From Andrena cerasifolii (lineage: Eukaryota; Arthropoda; Insecta; Hymenoptera; Andrenidae): DNA of 64,000 nucleotides. The first letter of the stretch is position 1. The number at the start of each line of letters is the position of its first letter. The stretch covers positions 1 to 64,000 of the forward strand of contig NC_135118.1 of the NCBI RefSeq assembly GCF_050908995.1. Direction: 5' to 3'. Under the pieces are notes generated by a model, which was not told the DNA's origin, made no database searches, and saw only the letters and a program-made list of their open reading frames with translations. Of this stretch, positions 27,078 through 40,603 are shown piece after piece. A program made the position numbers and the translations under genes.

Positions 27078-30000
27078 TATCGAAAAACTGATATTGCAAA
27101 ACCGATATTGAAAAACCGATATTGATTCCGATATTAGAACCGATATTGAAAAACAATTATTGAAAAACTGATATCGAAAAACTGATATTGAAAAACCGAT
27201 ATTGAAAAACCGATATTGAAAAACACATATTGAAAAACAAATATTGAAAAACCTATATCGAAAAACTGATATTGCAAAGCCGATATAGAATCCGATATTA
27301 GAACCGATATTGAAAAACCGATATTGAAAAACCGATATTGAAAAACCGATATTGAAAAACCGATATAGAAAAACCGATATTGAAAAACCGATATTGAAAA
27401 ACCGATATTGAAAAACCTATATCGAAAAACTGATATTGCAAAACCGATATTGCAAAACCGATATTGAATCCGATATTAGAACCGATATTGAAAAACCGAT
27501 ATTGAAAAACCAATATCGAAAAACTGATATTGCAAAACCGATATTGAAAAACCGATATTGAATCCGATATTAGAACCGATATTAGAACCGATATTAGAAC
27601 CGATATTAGAACCGATATTGAAAAACCGATATTGAAAAACCGATATTGAAAAACCGATATTGAAAAACCGATATTGAAAAACCGATATCGAAAAACTGAT
27701 ATTGAAAAACCGATATTGAAAAACCGATATTGAAAAACTGATATTGAAAAACCGATATTGAAAAACTGATATTGAAAAACCGATATTGAAAAACCGATAT
27801 TGAAAAACAAATATTGATAAACCGATATTGAAAAACCGATATTGAAACCGATATTGCAAAACCGATATTGAAAAACCAATATTGAAAAACAAATATTGAA
27901 AAACTGATATCGAAAGACTGATATTGAAAAACCGATATAGAAAAACCGATATTGAAAAACACATATTGAAAAACAAATATTGAAAAACCTATATCGAAAA
28001 ACTGATATTGCAAAACCGATATTGAATCCGATATTAGAACCGATATTGAAAAACCGATATTGAAAAACCGATATTGAAAAACCGATATTGAAAAACCTAT
28101 ATCGAAAAACTGATATTGCAAAGCCGATATTGAAAAACCGATATTGATTCCGATATTAGAACCGATATTGAAAAACAATTATTGAAAAACTGATATCGAA
28201 AAACTGATATTGAAAAACCGATACTGAAAAACCGATATTGAAAAACACATATTGAAAAACAAATATTGAAAAACCTATATCGAAAAACTGATATTGCAAA
28301 GCCGATATTGAAAAACTGATATTGAAAAACCGATATTGAAAAACCGATATTGAAAAACAAATATTGATAAACCGATATTGAAAAACCGATATTGAAACCG
28401 ATATTGCAAAACCGATATTGAAAAACCAATATTGAAAAACAAATATTGAAAAACTGATATCGAAAGACTGATATTGAAAAACCGATATTGAAAACTAAAT
28501 ATTGAAAAACCGATATTGAAAAACCTATATCGAAAAACTGATATTGCAAAGCCGATATAGAATCCGATATTAGAACCGATATTGAAAAACCGATATTGAA
28601 AAACCGATATTGAAAAACCGATATTGAAAAACTGATATTGAAAAACCGATATTGAAAAACCGATATTGAAAAACAAATATTGATAAACCGATATTGAAAA
28701 ACCGATATTGAAACCGATATTGCAAAACTGATATTGAAAAACCAATATTGAAAAACAAATATTGAAAAACTGATATCGAAAAACTGATATTGAAAAACCG
28801 ATATTGAAAAACCGATATTGAATCCGATATTAGAACCGATATTGAAAAACCGATATTGAATCCGATATTAGAACCGATATTGAAAAACCGATATTGAATC
28901 CGATATTAGAACCGATATTGAAAAACCGATATTGAAAAACCGATATTGAAAAACAAATATTGAAACCGATATTGCAAAACCGATATTGAGAAACCAATAT
29001 TGAAAAACAAATATTGAAAAACTGATATCGAAAAACTGATATTGAAAAACCGATATTGAAAACTAAATATTGAAAAACCGATATTGAAAAACCTATATCG
29101 AAAAACTGATATTGCAAAACCGATATTGAAAAACCGATATTGATTCCGATATTAGAACCGATATTGAAAAACCGATATTGAAAAACAAATATTGAAAAAC
29201 TGATATCGAAAAACTGATATTGAAAAACCGATATTGAAAAACCGATATTGAAAAACACATATTGAAAAACAAATATTGAAAAACCTATATCGAAAAACTG
29301 AAATTGCAAAACCGATATTGAATCCGATATTAGAACCGATATTGAAAAACCGATATTGAAAAACCGATATTGAAAAACCGATATTGAAAAACCGATAATG
29401 AAAAACCTATATCGAAAAACTGATATTGCAAAACCGATATTGAAAAACCGATATTGATTCCGATATTAGAACCGATATTGAAAAACAATTATTGAAAAAC
29501 TGATATCGAAAAACTGATATTGAAAAACCGATATTGAAAAACACATATTGAAAAACAAATATTGAAAAACCTATATCGAAAAACTGATATTGCAAAGCCG
29601 ATATAGAATCCGATATTAGAACCGATATTGAAAAACCGATATTGAAAAACCGATATTGAAAAACCGATATTGAAAAACCGATATTGAAAAACCGATATCG
29701 AAAAACTGATATTGAAAAACCGATATTGAAAAACCGATTTTGAAAAACTGATATTGAAAAACCGATATTGAAAAACTGATATTGAAAAACCGATATTGAA
29801 AAACCGATATTGAAAAACAAATATTGATAAACCGATATTGAAAAACCGATATTGAAACCGATATTGCAAAACCGATATTGAAAAACCAATATTGAAAAAC
29901 AAATATTGAAAAACTGATATCGAAAGACTGATATTGAAAAACCGATATTGAAAACTAAATATTGAAAATCTGATATTGAATCCGATATTAGAACCGATAT

Positions 30001-31010
30001 TGAAAAACCGATACTGAAAAACCTATATCGAAAAACTGATATTGAAAAACTGATTTCGAAAAACTGATATTGAAAAACCGATATTGAAAAACCGATATTG
30101 AAAAACAAATATTGATAAACCGATATTGAAAAACCGATATTGAATCCGATATTAGAAACGATATTCAAAAACCGATATTGATCCGATATTAGAACCGATA
30201 TTGAAAAACTTATATCGAAAAACTGATATTGAAAAACCGATATTGAAAAACCGATATTGAAAAACAAATATTGATAAACCGATATTGAAAATCCGATATT
30301 GAAACCGATATTGAAAAACCGATATTGAAAAACCGATATTGAAAAACAAATATTGATAAACCGATATTGAAAATCCGATATTGAAACCGATATTGAAAAA
30401 CCGATATTGAAAAACACATATTGAAAAACAAATATTGAAAAACCTATATCCAAAAACTGATATTGCAAAACCGATATTGAAAAAGACATATTGAAAAACA
30501 AATATTGAAAAACCTATATCGAAAAACTGATATTGCAAAACCGATATTGAATCCGATATTAGAACCGATATTGAAAAACCGATATTGAAAAACCTATATC
30601 GAAAATCTGATATTGCAAAACCGATATTGAATCCGATATTAGAACCGATATTGAAAAACAAATATTGAAAAACCGATATTAGAACCGATATTGAAAAACC
30701 GATATTGAAAAACATATATCGAAAAATTGATATTGCAAAACCGATATTGAAAAACCGATATTGAATCCGATATTAGAACTGATATTGAAAAACCGATATT
30801 GAAAAACCTATATCGAAAAACTGATATTGCAAAACCGATATTGAAAAACCGATATTGAACCCGATATTAGAACCGATATTGAAAAACCGATATTGAAAAA
30901 CCTATATCGAAAAACTGATATTGCAAAACCGATATTGAAAAACCGATATTGAATCCGATATTAGAACCGATATTGAAAAACCGATATTGAAAAACCGCTA
31001 TTGAAAAACC
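27078..31010 (+). repeat. 3.9-kb copy of 5,105-9,012 at ~+22.0 kb
   Basis: The offset is 21,974 bp at the left (GATTCC 5,151/27,125). It becomes 21,998 after two extra 12-bp TTAGAA units near 27,568-27,610, drops to 21,984 after one lost 14-bp unit near 29,535, and returns to 21,998 after one gained near 29,640. It is still 21,998 at the AAACGATATTC unit (8,158/30,156). The match ends at CCGCTATTG near 31,000, which is followed here by a canonical unit instead of CCTATATCG. Confidence 0.85.
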
Positions 31011-32000
31011 GATATTGAATCCGATATTAGAACCGATATTAGAACCGATATTGAAAAACCGATATTGAAAAACCGATATTGAAAAACCGATATTGAAAAA
31101 CAAATATTGATAAACCGATATTGAAAAACCGATATTGAAACCGATATTGCAAAACCGATATTGAAAAACCAATATTGAAAAACAAATATTGAAAAACTGA
31201 TATCGAAAGACTGATATTGAAAAACCGATATTGAAAACTAAATATTGAAAATCTGATATTGAATCCGATATTAGAACCGATATTGAAAAACCGATACTGA
31301 AAAACCTATATCGAAAAACTGATATTGAAAAACTGATTTCGAAAAACTGATATTGCAAAACCGATTTTGAAAAACCGATATTGAATCCGATATTAGAACC
31401 GATATTGAAAAACAGATATTGAATCCGATATTAGAACCGATATTCAAAAACCGATATTGAAAACCAAATATCGAAAAACTGATATTGAAAAACCGATATT
31501 GAAAAACCTATATCGAAAAACTGATATTGCAAAACCGATATTGAAATACCGATATTGAATCCGATATTAGAACCGATATTGAAAAACCGATATTGAAAAA
31601 CCAATATCGAAAAACTGATATTGCAAAACCGATATTGAAAAACCGATATTGAATCCGATATTAGAACCGATATTAGAACCGATATTGAAAAACCGATATT
31701 GAAAAACCGATATTGAAAAACCGATATTGAAAAACAAATATTGATAAACCGATATTGAAAAACCGATATTGAAACCGATATTGCAAAACCGATATTGAAA
31801 AACCAATATTGAAAAACAAATATTGAAAAACTGATATCGAAAGACTGATATTGAAAAACCGATATTGAAAACTAAATATTGAAAATCTGATATTGAATCC
31901 GATATTAGAACCGATATTGAAAAACCGATACTGAAAAACCTATATCGAAAAACTGATATTGAAAAACTGATTTCGAAAAACTGATATTGAAAAACCGATA
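30990..32000 (+). repeat. 638-bp-spaced duplication
   Basis: A segment with double TTAGAA units, CAAATATTGATAAA, GAAAGACTG, ACTAAATATT, GATACTG and CTGATTTCG occurs at about 31,010-31,350 and again at 31,650-31,990. GATACTG sits near 31,290 and 31,928, 638 bp apart. After the first copy, CTGATTTCG is followed by a GATTTTG string that belongs elsewhere in the 4-kb HOR. The insert therefore splits that HOR's normal order. Confidence 0.75.
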
Positions 32001-33000
32001 TTGAAAAACCGATATTGAAAAACCGATATTGAAAAACCGATATTGAAAAACCTATATCGAAAAACTGATATTGCAAAACCGATATTGCAAAACCGATATT
32101 GAATCCGATATTAGAACCGATATTGAAAAACCGATATTGAAAAACCAATATCGAAAAACTGATATTGCAAAACCGATATTGAAAAACCGATATTGATTCC
32201 GATATTAGAACCGATATTGAAAAACAATTATTGAAAAACTGATATCGAAAAACTGATATTGAAAAACCGATATTGAAAAACCGATATTGAAAAACACATA
32301 TTGAAAAACAAATATTGAAAAACCTATATCGAAAAACTGATATTGCAAAGCCGATATAGAATCCGATATTAGAACCGATATTGAAAAACCGATATTGAAA
32401 AACCGATATTGAAAAACCGATATTGAAAAACCGATATTGAAAAACCGATATTGAAAAACCGATATTGAAAAACCGATATTGAAAAACCTATATCGAAAAA
32501 CTGATATTGCAAAACCGATATTGCAAAACCGATATTGAATCCGATATTAGAACCGATATTGAAAAATCGATATTGAAAAACCAATATCGAAAAACTGATA
32601 TTGCAAAACCAATATTGAAAAACCGATATTGAATCCGATATTAGAACCGATATTAGAACCGATATTGAAAAACCGATATTGAAAAACCGATATAGAAAAA
32701 CCGATATTGAAAAACCGATATTGAAAAACCGATATCGAAAAACTGATATTGAAAAACCGATATTGAAAAACCGATTTTGAAAAACTGATATTGAAAAACC
32801 GATATTGAAAAACTGATATTGAAAAACCGATATTGAAAAACCGATATTGAAAAACCGATATTGAAAAACAAATATTGATAAACCGATATTGAAACCGATA
32901 TTGCAAAACCGATATTGAAAAACCAATATTGAAAAACAAATATTGAAAAACTGATATCGAAAAACTGATATTGAAAAACCGATATTGAAAAACCGATATT

Positions 33001-33152
33001 GAATCCGATATTAGAACCGATATTGAAAAACCGATATTGAATCCGATATTAGAACCGATATTGAAAAACCGATATTGAATCCGATATTAGAACCGATATT
33101 GAAAAACCGATATTGAATCCGATATTAGAACCGATATTGAAAAACCGATATT
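33001..33152 (+). repeat. Four 38-bp repeats
   Basis: GAATCC occurs at 33,001, 33,039, 33,077 and 33,115, a strict 38-bp spacing (14 + 12 + 12). The equivalent place in the other copies of this ~0.5-kb module has three blocks, so one 38-bp block was gained here. An extra CCAATATTG unit follows near 33,160. Confidence 0.85.
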
Positions 33153-33690
33153 GAAAAACCAATATTGAAAAACAAATATTGAAACCGATATTGCAAAACC
33201 GATATTGAAAAACCAATATTGAAAAACAAATATTGAAAAACTGATATCGAAAAACTGATATTGAAAAACCGATATTGAAAACTAAATATTGAAAAACCGA
33301 TATTGAAAAACCTATATCGAAAAACTGATATTGCAAAACCGATATTGAAAAACCGATATTGATTCCGATATTAGAACCGATATTGAAAAACCGATATTGA
33401 AAAACAAATATTGAAAAACTGATATCGAAAAACTGATATTGAAAAACCGATATTGAAAAACCGATATTGAAAAACACATATTGAAAAACAAATATTGAAA
33501 AACCTATATCGAAAAACTGAAATTGCAAAACCGATATTGAATCCGATATTAGAACCGATATTGAAAAACCGATATTGAAAAACCGATATTGAAAAACCTA
33601 TATCGAAAAACTGATATTGCAAAACCGATATTGAAAAACCGATATTGATTCCGATATTAGAACCGATATTGAAAAACAATTATTGAAAAA

Positions 33691-36600
33691 CTGATATCGA
33701 AAAACTGATATTGAAAAACCGATATTGAAAAACCGATATTGAAAAACACATATTGAAAAACAAATATTGAAAAACCTATATCGAAAAACTGATATTGCAA
33801 AGCCGATATAGAATCCGATATTAGAACCGATATTGAAAAACCGATATTGAAAAACCGATATTGAAAAACCGATATTGAAAAACCGATATAGAAAAACCGA
33901 TATTGAAAAACCGATATTGAAAAACCGATATTGAAAAACCTATATCGAAAAACTGATATTGCAAAGCCGATATTGAAAAACCGATATTGAAAAACAAATA
34001 TTGATAAACCGATATTGAAAAACCGATATTGAATCCGATATTAGAAACGATATTCAAAAACCGATATTGAATCCGATATTAGAACCGATATTGAAAAACT
34101 TATATCGAAAAACTGATATTGAAAAACCGATATTGAAAAACCGATATTGAAAAACAAATATTGATAAACCGATATTGAAAATCCGATATTGAAACCGATA
34201 TTGAAAAACCGATATTGAAAAACCGATATTGAAAAACCGATATTGAAAAACAAATATTGATAAACCGATATTGAAAATCCGATATTGAAACCGATATTGA
34301 AAAACCGATATTGAAAAACACATATTGAAAAACAAATATTGAAAAACCTATATCCAAAAACTGATATTGCAAAACCGATATTGAAAAAGACATATTGAAA
34401 AACAAATATTGAAAAACCTATATCGAAAAACTGATATTGCAAAACCGATATTGAATCCGATATTAGAACCGATATTGAAAAACCGATATTGAAAAACCTA
34501 TATCGAAAATCTGATATTGCAAAACCGATATTGAATCCGATATTAGAACCGATATTGAAAAACAAATATTGAAAAAACGATATTAGAACCGATATTGAAA
34601 AACCGATATTGAAAAACATATATCGAAAAACTGATATTGCAAAACCGATATTGAAATACCGATATTGAATCCGATATTAGAACCGATATTGAAAAACCGA
34701 TATTGAAAAACCAATATCGAAAAACTGATATTGCAAAACCGATATTGAAAAACCGATATTGAATCCGATATTAGAACCGATATTAGAACCGATATTGAAA
34801 AACCGATATTGAAAAACCGATATTGAAAAACCGATATTGAAAAACCGATATTGCAAAACCGATATTGAAAAACCGATATTGAATCCGATATTAGAACCGA
34901 TATTGAAAAACCGATATTGAAAAACCGCTATTGAAAAACCTATATCGAAAAACTGATATTGCAAAACCGATTTTGAAAAACCGATATTGAATCCGATATT
35001 AGAACCGATATTGAAAAACAGATATTGAATCCGATATTAGAACCGATATTCAAAAACCGATATTGAAAACCAAATATCGAAAAACTGATATTGAAAAACC
35101 GATATTGAAAAACCTATATCGAAAAACTGATATTGCAAAACCGATATTGAAATACCGATATTGAATCCGATATTAGAACCGATATTGAAAAACCGATATT
35201 GAAAAACCAATATCGAAAAACTGATATTGCAAAACCGATATTGAAAAACCGATATTGAATCCGATATTAGAACCGATATTAGAACCGATATTGAAAAACC
35301 GATATTGAAAAACCGATATTGAAAAACCGATATTGAAAAACCGATATTGAAAAACAAATATTGATAAACCGATATTGAAAATCCGATATTGAAACCGATA
35401 TTGAAAAACCGATATTGAAAAACCGATATTGAAAAACAAATATTGATAAACCGATATTGAAAATCCGATATTGAAACCGATATTGAAAAACCGATATTGA
35501 AAAACACATATTGAAAAACAAATATTGAAAAACCTATATCCAAAAACTGATATTGCAAAACCGATATTGAAAAAGACATATTGAAAAACAAATATTGAAA
35601 AACCTATATCGAAAAACTGATATTGCAAAACCGATATTGAATCCGATATTAGAACCGATATTGAAAAACCGATATTGAAAAACCTATATCGAAAATCTGA
35701 TATTGCAAAACCGATATTGAATCCGATATTAGAACCGATATTGAAAAACAAATATTGAAAAACCGATATTAGAACCGATATTGAAAAACCGATATTGAAA
35801 AACATATATCGAAAAATTGATATTGCAAAACCGATATTGAAAAACCGATATTGAATCCGATATTAGAACTGATATTGAAAAACCGATATTGAAAAACCTA
35901 TATCGAAAAACTGATATTGCAAAACCGATATTGAAAAACCGATATTGAACCCGATATTAGAACCGATATTGAAAAACCGATATTGAAAAACCTATATCGA
36001 AAAACTGATATTGCAAAACCGATATTGAAAAACCGATATTGAATCCGATATTAGAACCGATATTGAAAAACCGATATTGAAAAACCGCTATTGAAAAACC
36101 TATATCGAAAAACTGATATTGCAAAACCGATTTTGAAAAACCGATATTGAATCCGATATTAGAACCGATATTGAAAAACAGATATTGAATCCGATATTAG
36201 AACCGATATTCAAAAACCGATATTGAAAACCAAATATCGAAAAACTGATATTGAAAAACCGATATTGAAAAACCTATATCGAAAAACTGATATTGCAAAA
36301 CCGATATTGAAATACCGATATTGAATCCGATATTAGAACCGATATTGAAAAACCGATATTGAAAAACCAATATCGAAAAACTGATATTGCAAAACCGATA
36401 TTGAAAAACCGATATTGAATCCGATATTAGAACCGATATTAGAACCGATATTGAAAAACCGATATTGAAAAACCGATATTGAAAAACCGATATTGAAAAA
36501 CAAATATTGATAAACCGATATTGAAAAACCGATATTGAAACCGATATTGCAAAACCGATATTGAAAAACCAATATTGAAAAACAAATATTGAAAAACTGA

Positions 36601-37055
36601 TATCGAAAGACTGATATTGAAAAACCGATATTGAAAACTAAATATTGAAAATCTGATAATGAATCCGATATTAGAACCGATATTGAAAAACCGATACTGA
36701 AAAACCTATATCGAAAAACTGATATTGAAAAACTGATTTCGAAAAACTGATATTGAAAAACCGATATTGAAAAACCGATATTGAAAAACCGATATTGAAA
36801 AACCGATATTGAAAAACCTATATCGAAAAACTGATATTGCAAAACCGATATTGAAAAACCGATATTGATTCCGATATTAGAACCGATATTGAAAAACAAT
36901 TATTGAAAAACTGATATCGAAAAACTGATATTGAAAAACCGATATTGAAAAACCGATATTGAAAAACACATATTGAAAAACAAATATTGAAAAACCGATA
37001 TTGAAAAACCGATATTGAAAAACCGATATTGAAAAACCGATATTGAAAAACCTAT
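33691..37055 (+). repeat. 3,360-bp HOR, first copy
   Basis: It matches the next segment at exactly 3,360 bp (240 x 14) with no length change. I noticed four single-base differences: GCAAAGCC at about 33,963 versus GCAAAACC at 37,323; TTGCAAAA at about 34,640 versus TTGAAAAA at 38,000; GATATTG at about 35,875 versus GACATTG at 39,235; and GATAATG at about 36,658 versus GATATTG at 40,018. Unlike the earlier 4.0-kb copies, the AAACGATATTC unit here is followed by GAATCC, not the 11-bp GATCC form. Confidence 0.88.
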
Positions 37056-40000
37056 ATCGAAAAACTGATATTGAAAAACCGATATTGAAAAACCGATATT
37101 GAAAAACACATATTGAAAAACAAATATTGAAAAACCTATATCGAAAAACTGATATTGCAAAGCCGATATAGAATCCGATATTAGAACCGATATTGAAAAA
37201 CCGATATTGAAAAACCGATATTGAAAAACCGATATTGAAAAACCGATATAGAAAAACCGATATTGAAAAACCGATATTGAAAAACCGATATTGAAAAACC
37301 TATATCGAAAAACTGATATTGCAAAACCGATATTGAAAAACCGATATTGAAAAACAAATATTGATAAACCGATATTGAAAAACCGATATTGAATCCGATA
37401 TTAGAAACGATATTCAAAAACCGATATTGAATCCGATATTAGAACCGATATTGAAAAACTTATATCGAAAAACTGATATTGAAAAACCGATATTGAAAAA
37501 CCGATATTGAAAAACAAATATTGATAAACCGATATTGAAAATCCGATATTGAAACCGATATTGAAAAACCGATATTGAAAAACCGATATTGAAAAACCGA
37601 TATTGAAAAACAAATATTGATAAACCGATATTGAAAATCCGATATTGAAACCGATATTGAAAAACCGATATTGAAAAACACATATTGAAAAACAAATATT
37701 GAAAAACCTATATCCAAAAACTGATATTGCAAAACCGATATTGAAAAAGACATATTGAAAAACAAATATTGAAAAACCTATATCGAAAAACTGATATTGC
37801 AAAACCGATATTGAATCCGATATTAGAACCGATATTGAAAAACCGATATTGAAAAACCTATATCGAAAATCTGATATTGCAAAACCGATATTGAATCCGA
37901 TATTAGAACCGATATTGAAAAACAAATATTGAAAAAACGATATTAGAACCGATATTGAAAAACCGATATTGAAAAACATATATCGAAAAACTGATATTGA
38001 AAAACCGATATTGAAATACCGATATTGAATCCGATATTAGAACCGATATTGAAAAACCGATATTGAAAAACCAATATCGAAAAACTGATATTGCAAAACC
38101 GATATTGAAAAACCGATATTGAATCCGATATTAGAACCGATATTAGAACCGATATTGAAAAACCGATATTGAAAAACCGATATTGAAAAACCGATATTGA
38201 AAAACCGATATTGCAAAACCGATATTGAAAAACCGATATTGAATCCGATATTAGAACCGATATTGAAAAACCGATATTGAAAAACCGCTATTGAAAAACC
38301 TATATCGAAAAACTGATATTGCAAAACCGATTTTGAAAAACCGATATTGAATCCGATATTAGAACCGATATTGAAAAACAGATATTGAATCCGATATTAG
38401 AACCGATATTCAAAAACCGATATTGAAAACCAAATATCGAAAAACTGATATTGAAAAACCGATATTGAAAAACCTATATCGAAAAACTGATATTGCAAAA
38501 CCGATATTGAAATACCGATATTGAATCCGATATTAGAACCGATATTGAAAAACCGATATTGAAAAACCAATATCGAAAAACTGATATTGCAAAACCGATA
38601 TTGAAAAACCGATATTGAATCCGATATTAGAACCGATATTAGAACCGATATTGAAAAACCGATATTGAAAAACCGATATTGAAAAACCGATATTGAAAAA
38701 CCGATATTGAAAAACAAATATTGATAAACCGATATTGAAAATCCGATATTGAAACCGATATTGAAAAACCGATATTGAAAAACCGATATTGAAAAACAAA
38801 TATTGATAAACCGATATTGAAAATCCGATATTGAAACCGATATTGAAAAACCGATATTGAAAAACACATATTGAAAAACAAATATTGAAAAACCTATATC
38901 CAAAAACTGATATTGCAAAACCGATATTGAAAAAGACATATTGAAAAACAAATATTGAAAAACCTATATCGAAAAACTGATATTGCAAAACCGATATTGA
39001 ATCCGATATTAGAACCGATATTGAAAAACCGATATTGAAAAACCTATATCGAAAATCTGATATTGCAAAACCGATATTGAATCCGATATTAGAACCGATA
39101 TTGAAAAACAAATATTGAAAAACCGATATTAGAACCGATATTGAAAAACCGATATTGAAAAACATATATCGAAAAATTGATATTGCAAAACCGATATTGA
39201 AAAACCGATATTGAATCCGATATTAGAACTGACATTGAAAAACCGATATTGAAAAACCTATATCGAAAAACTGATATTGCAAAACCGATATTGAAAAACC
39301 GATATTGAACCCGATATTAGAACCGATATTGAAAAACCGATATTGAAAAACCTATATCGAAAAACTGATATTGCAAAACCGATATTGAAAAACCGATATT
39401 GAATCCGATATTAGAACCGATATTGAAAAACCGATATTGAAAAACCGCTATTGAAAAACCTATATCGAAAAACTGATATTGCAAAACCGATTTTGAAAAA
39501 CCGATATTGAATCCGATATTAGAACCGATATTGAAAAACAGATATTGAATCCGATATTAGAACCGATATTCAAAAACCGATATTGAAAACCAAATATCGA
39601 AAAACTGATATTGAAAAACCGATATTGAAAAACCTATATCGAAAAACTGATATTGCAAAACCGATATTGAAATACCGATATTGAATCCGATATTAGAACC
39701 GATATTGAAAAACCGATATTGAAAAACCAATATCGAAAAACTGATATTGCAAAACCGATATTGAAAAACCGATATTGAATCCGATATTAGAACCGATATT
39801 AGAACCGATATTGAAAAACCGATATTGAAAAACCGATATTGAAAAACCGATATTGAAAAACAAATATTGATAAACCGATATTGAAAAACCGATATTGAAA
39901 CCGATATTGCAAAACCGATATTGAAAAACCAATATTGAAAAACAAATATTGAAAAACTGATATCGAAAGACTGATATTGAAAAACCGATATTGAAAACTA

Positions 40001-40430
40001 AATATTGAAAATCTGATATTGAATCCGATATTAGAACCGATATTGAAAAACCGATACTGAAAAACCTATATCGAAAAACTGATATTGAAAAACTGATTTC
40101 GAAAAACTGATATTGAAAAACCGATATTGAAAAACCGATATTGAAAAACCGATATTGAAAAACCGATATTGAAAAACCTATATCGAAAAACTGATATTGC
40201 AAAACCGATATTGAAAAACCGATATTGATTCCGATATTAGAACCGATATTGAAAAACAATTATTGAAAAACTGATATCGAAAAACTGATATTGAAAAACC
40301 GATATTGAAAAACCGATATTGAAAAACACATATTGAAAAACAAATATTGAAAAACCGATATTGAAAAACCGATATTGAAAAACCGATATTGAAAAACCGA
40401 TATTGAAAAACCTATATCGAAAAACTGATA
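37056..40430 (+). repeat. 3,360-bp HOR, second copy
   Basis: This is the partner of the preceding copy. The match begins near 37,055; just to its left the units differ (CCGATATTG and CCTATATCG here, CAATTATTG and CTGATATCG at 33,675-33,690). It ends near 40,440, where TTGCAAAACC replaces a canonical unit. The in-register offset and very few differences point to recent unequal exchange or conversion. Confidence 0.88.
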
Positions 40431-40603
40431 TTGCAAAACCGATATTGCAAAACCGATATTGAATCCGATATTGAAAAACCGATATTGAAAAACCGATATT
40501 GAAAAACCGATATTGAAAAACCTATATCGAAAAACTGATATTGCAAAACCGATATTGAAAAACCGATATTGATTCCGATATTAGAACCGATATTGAAAAA
40601 CAA

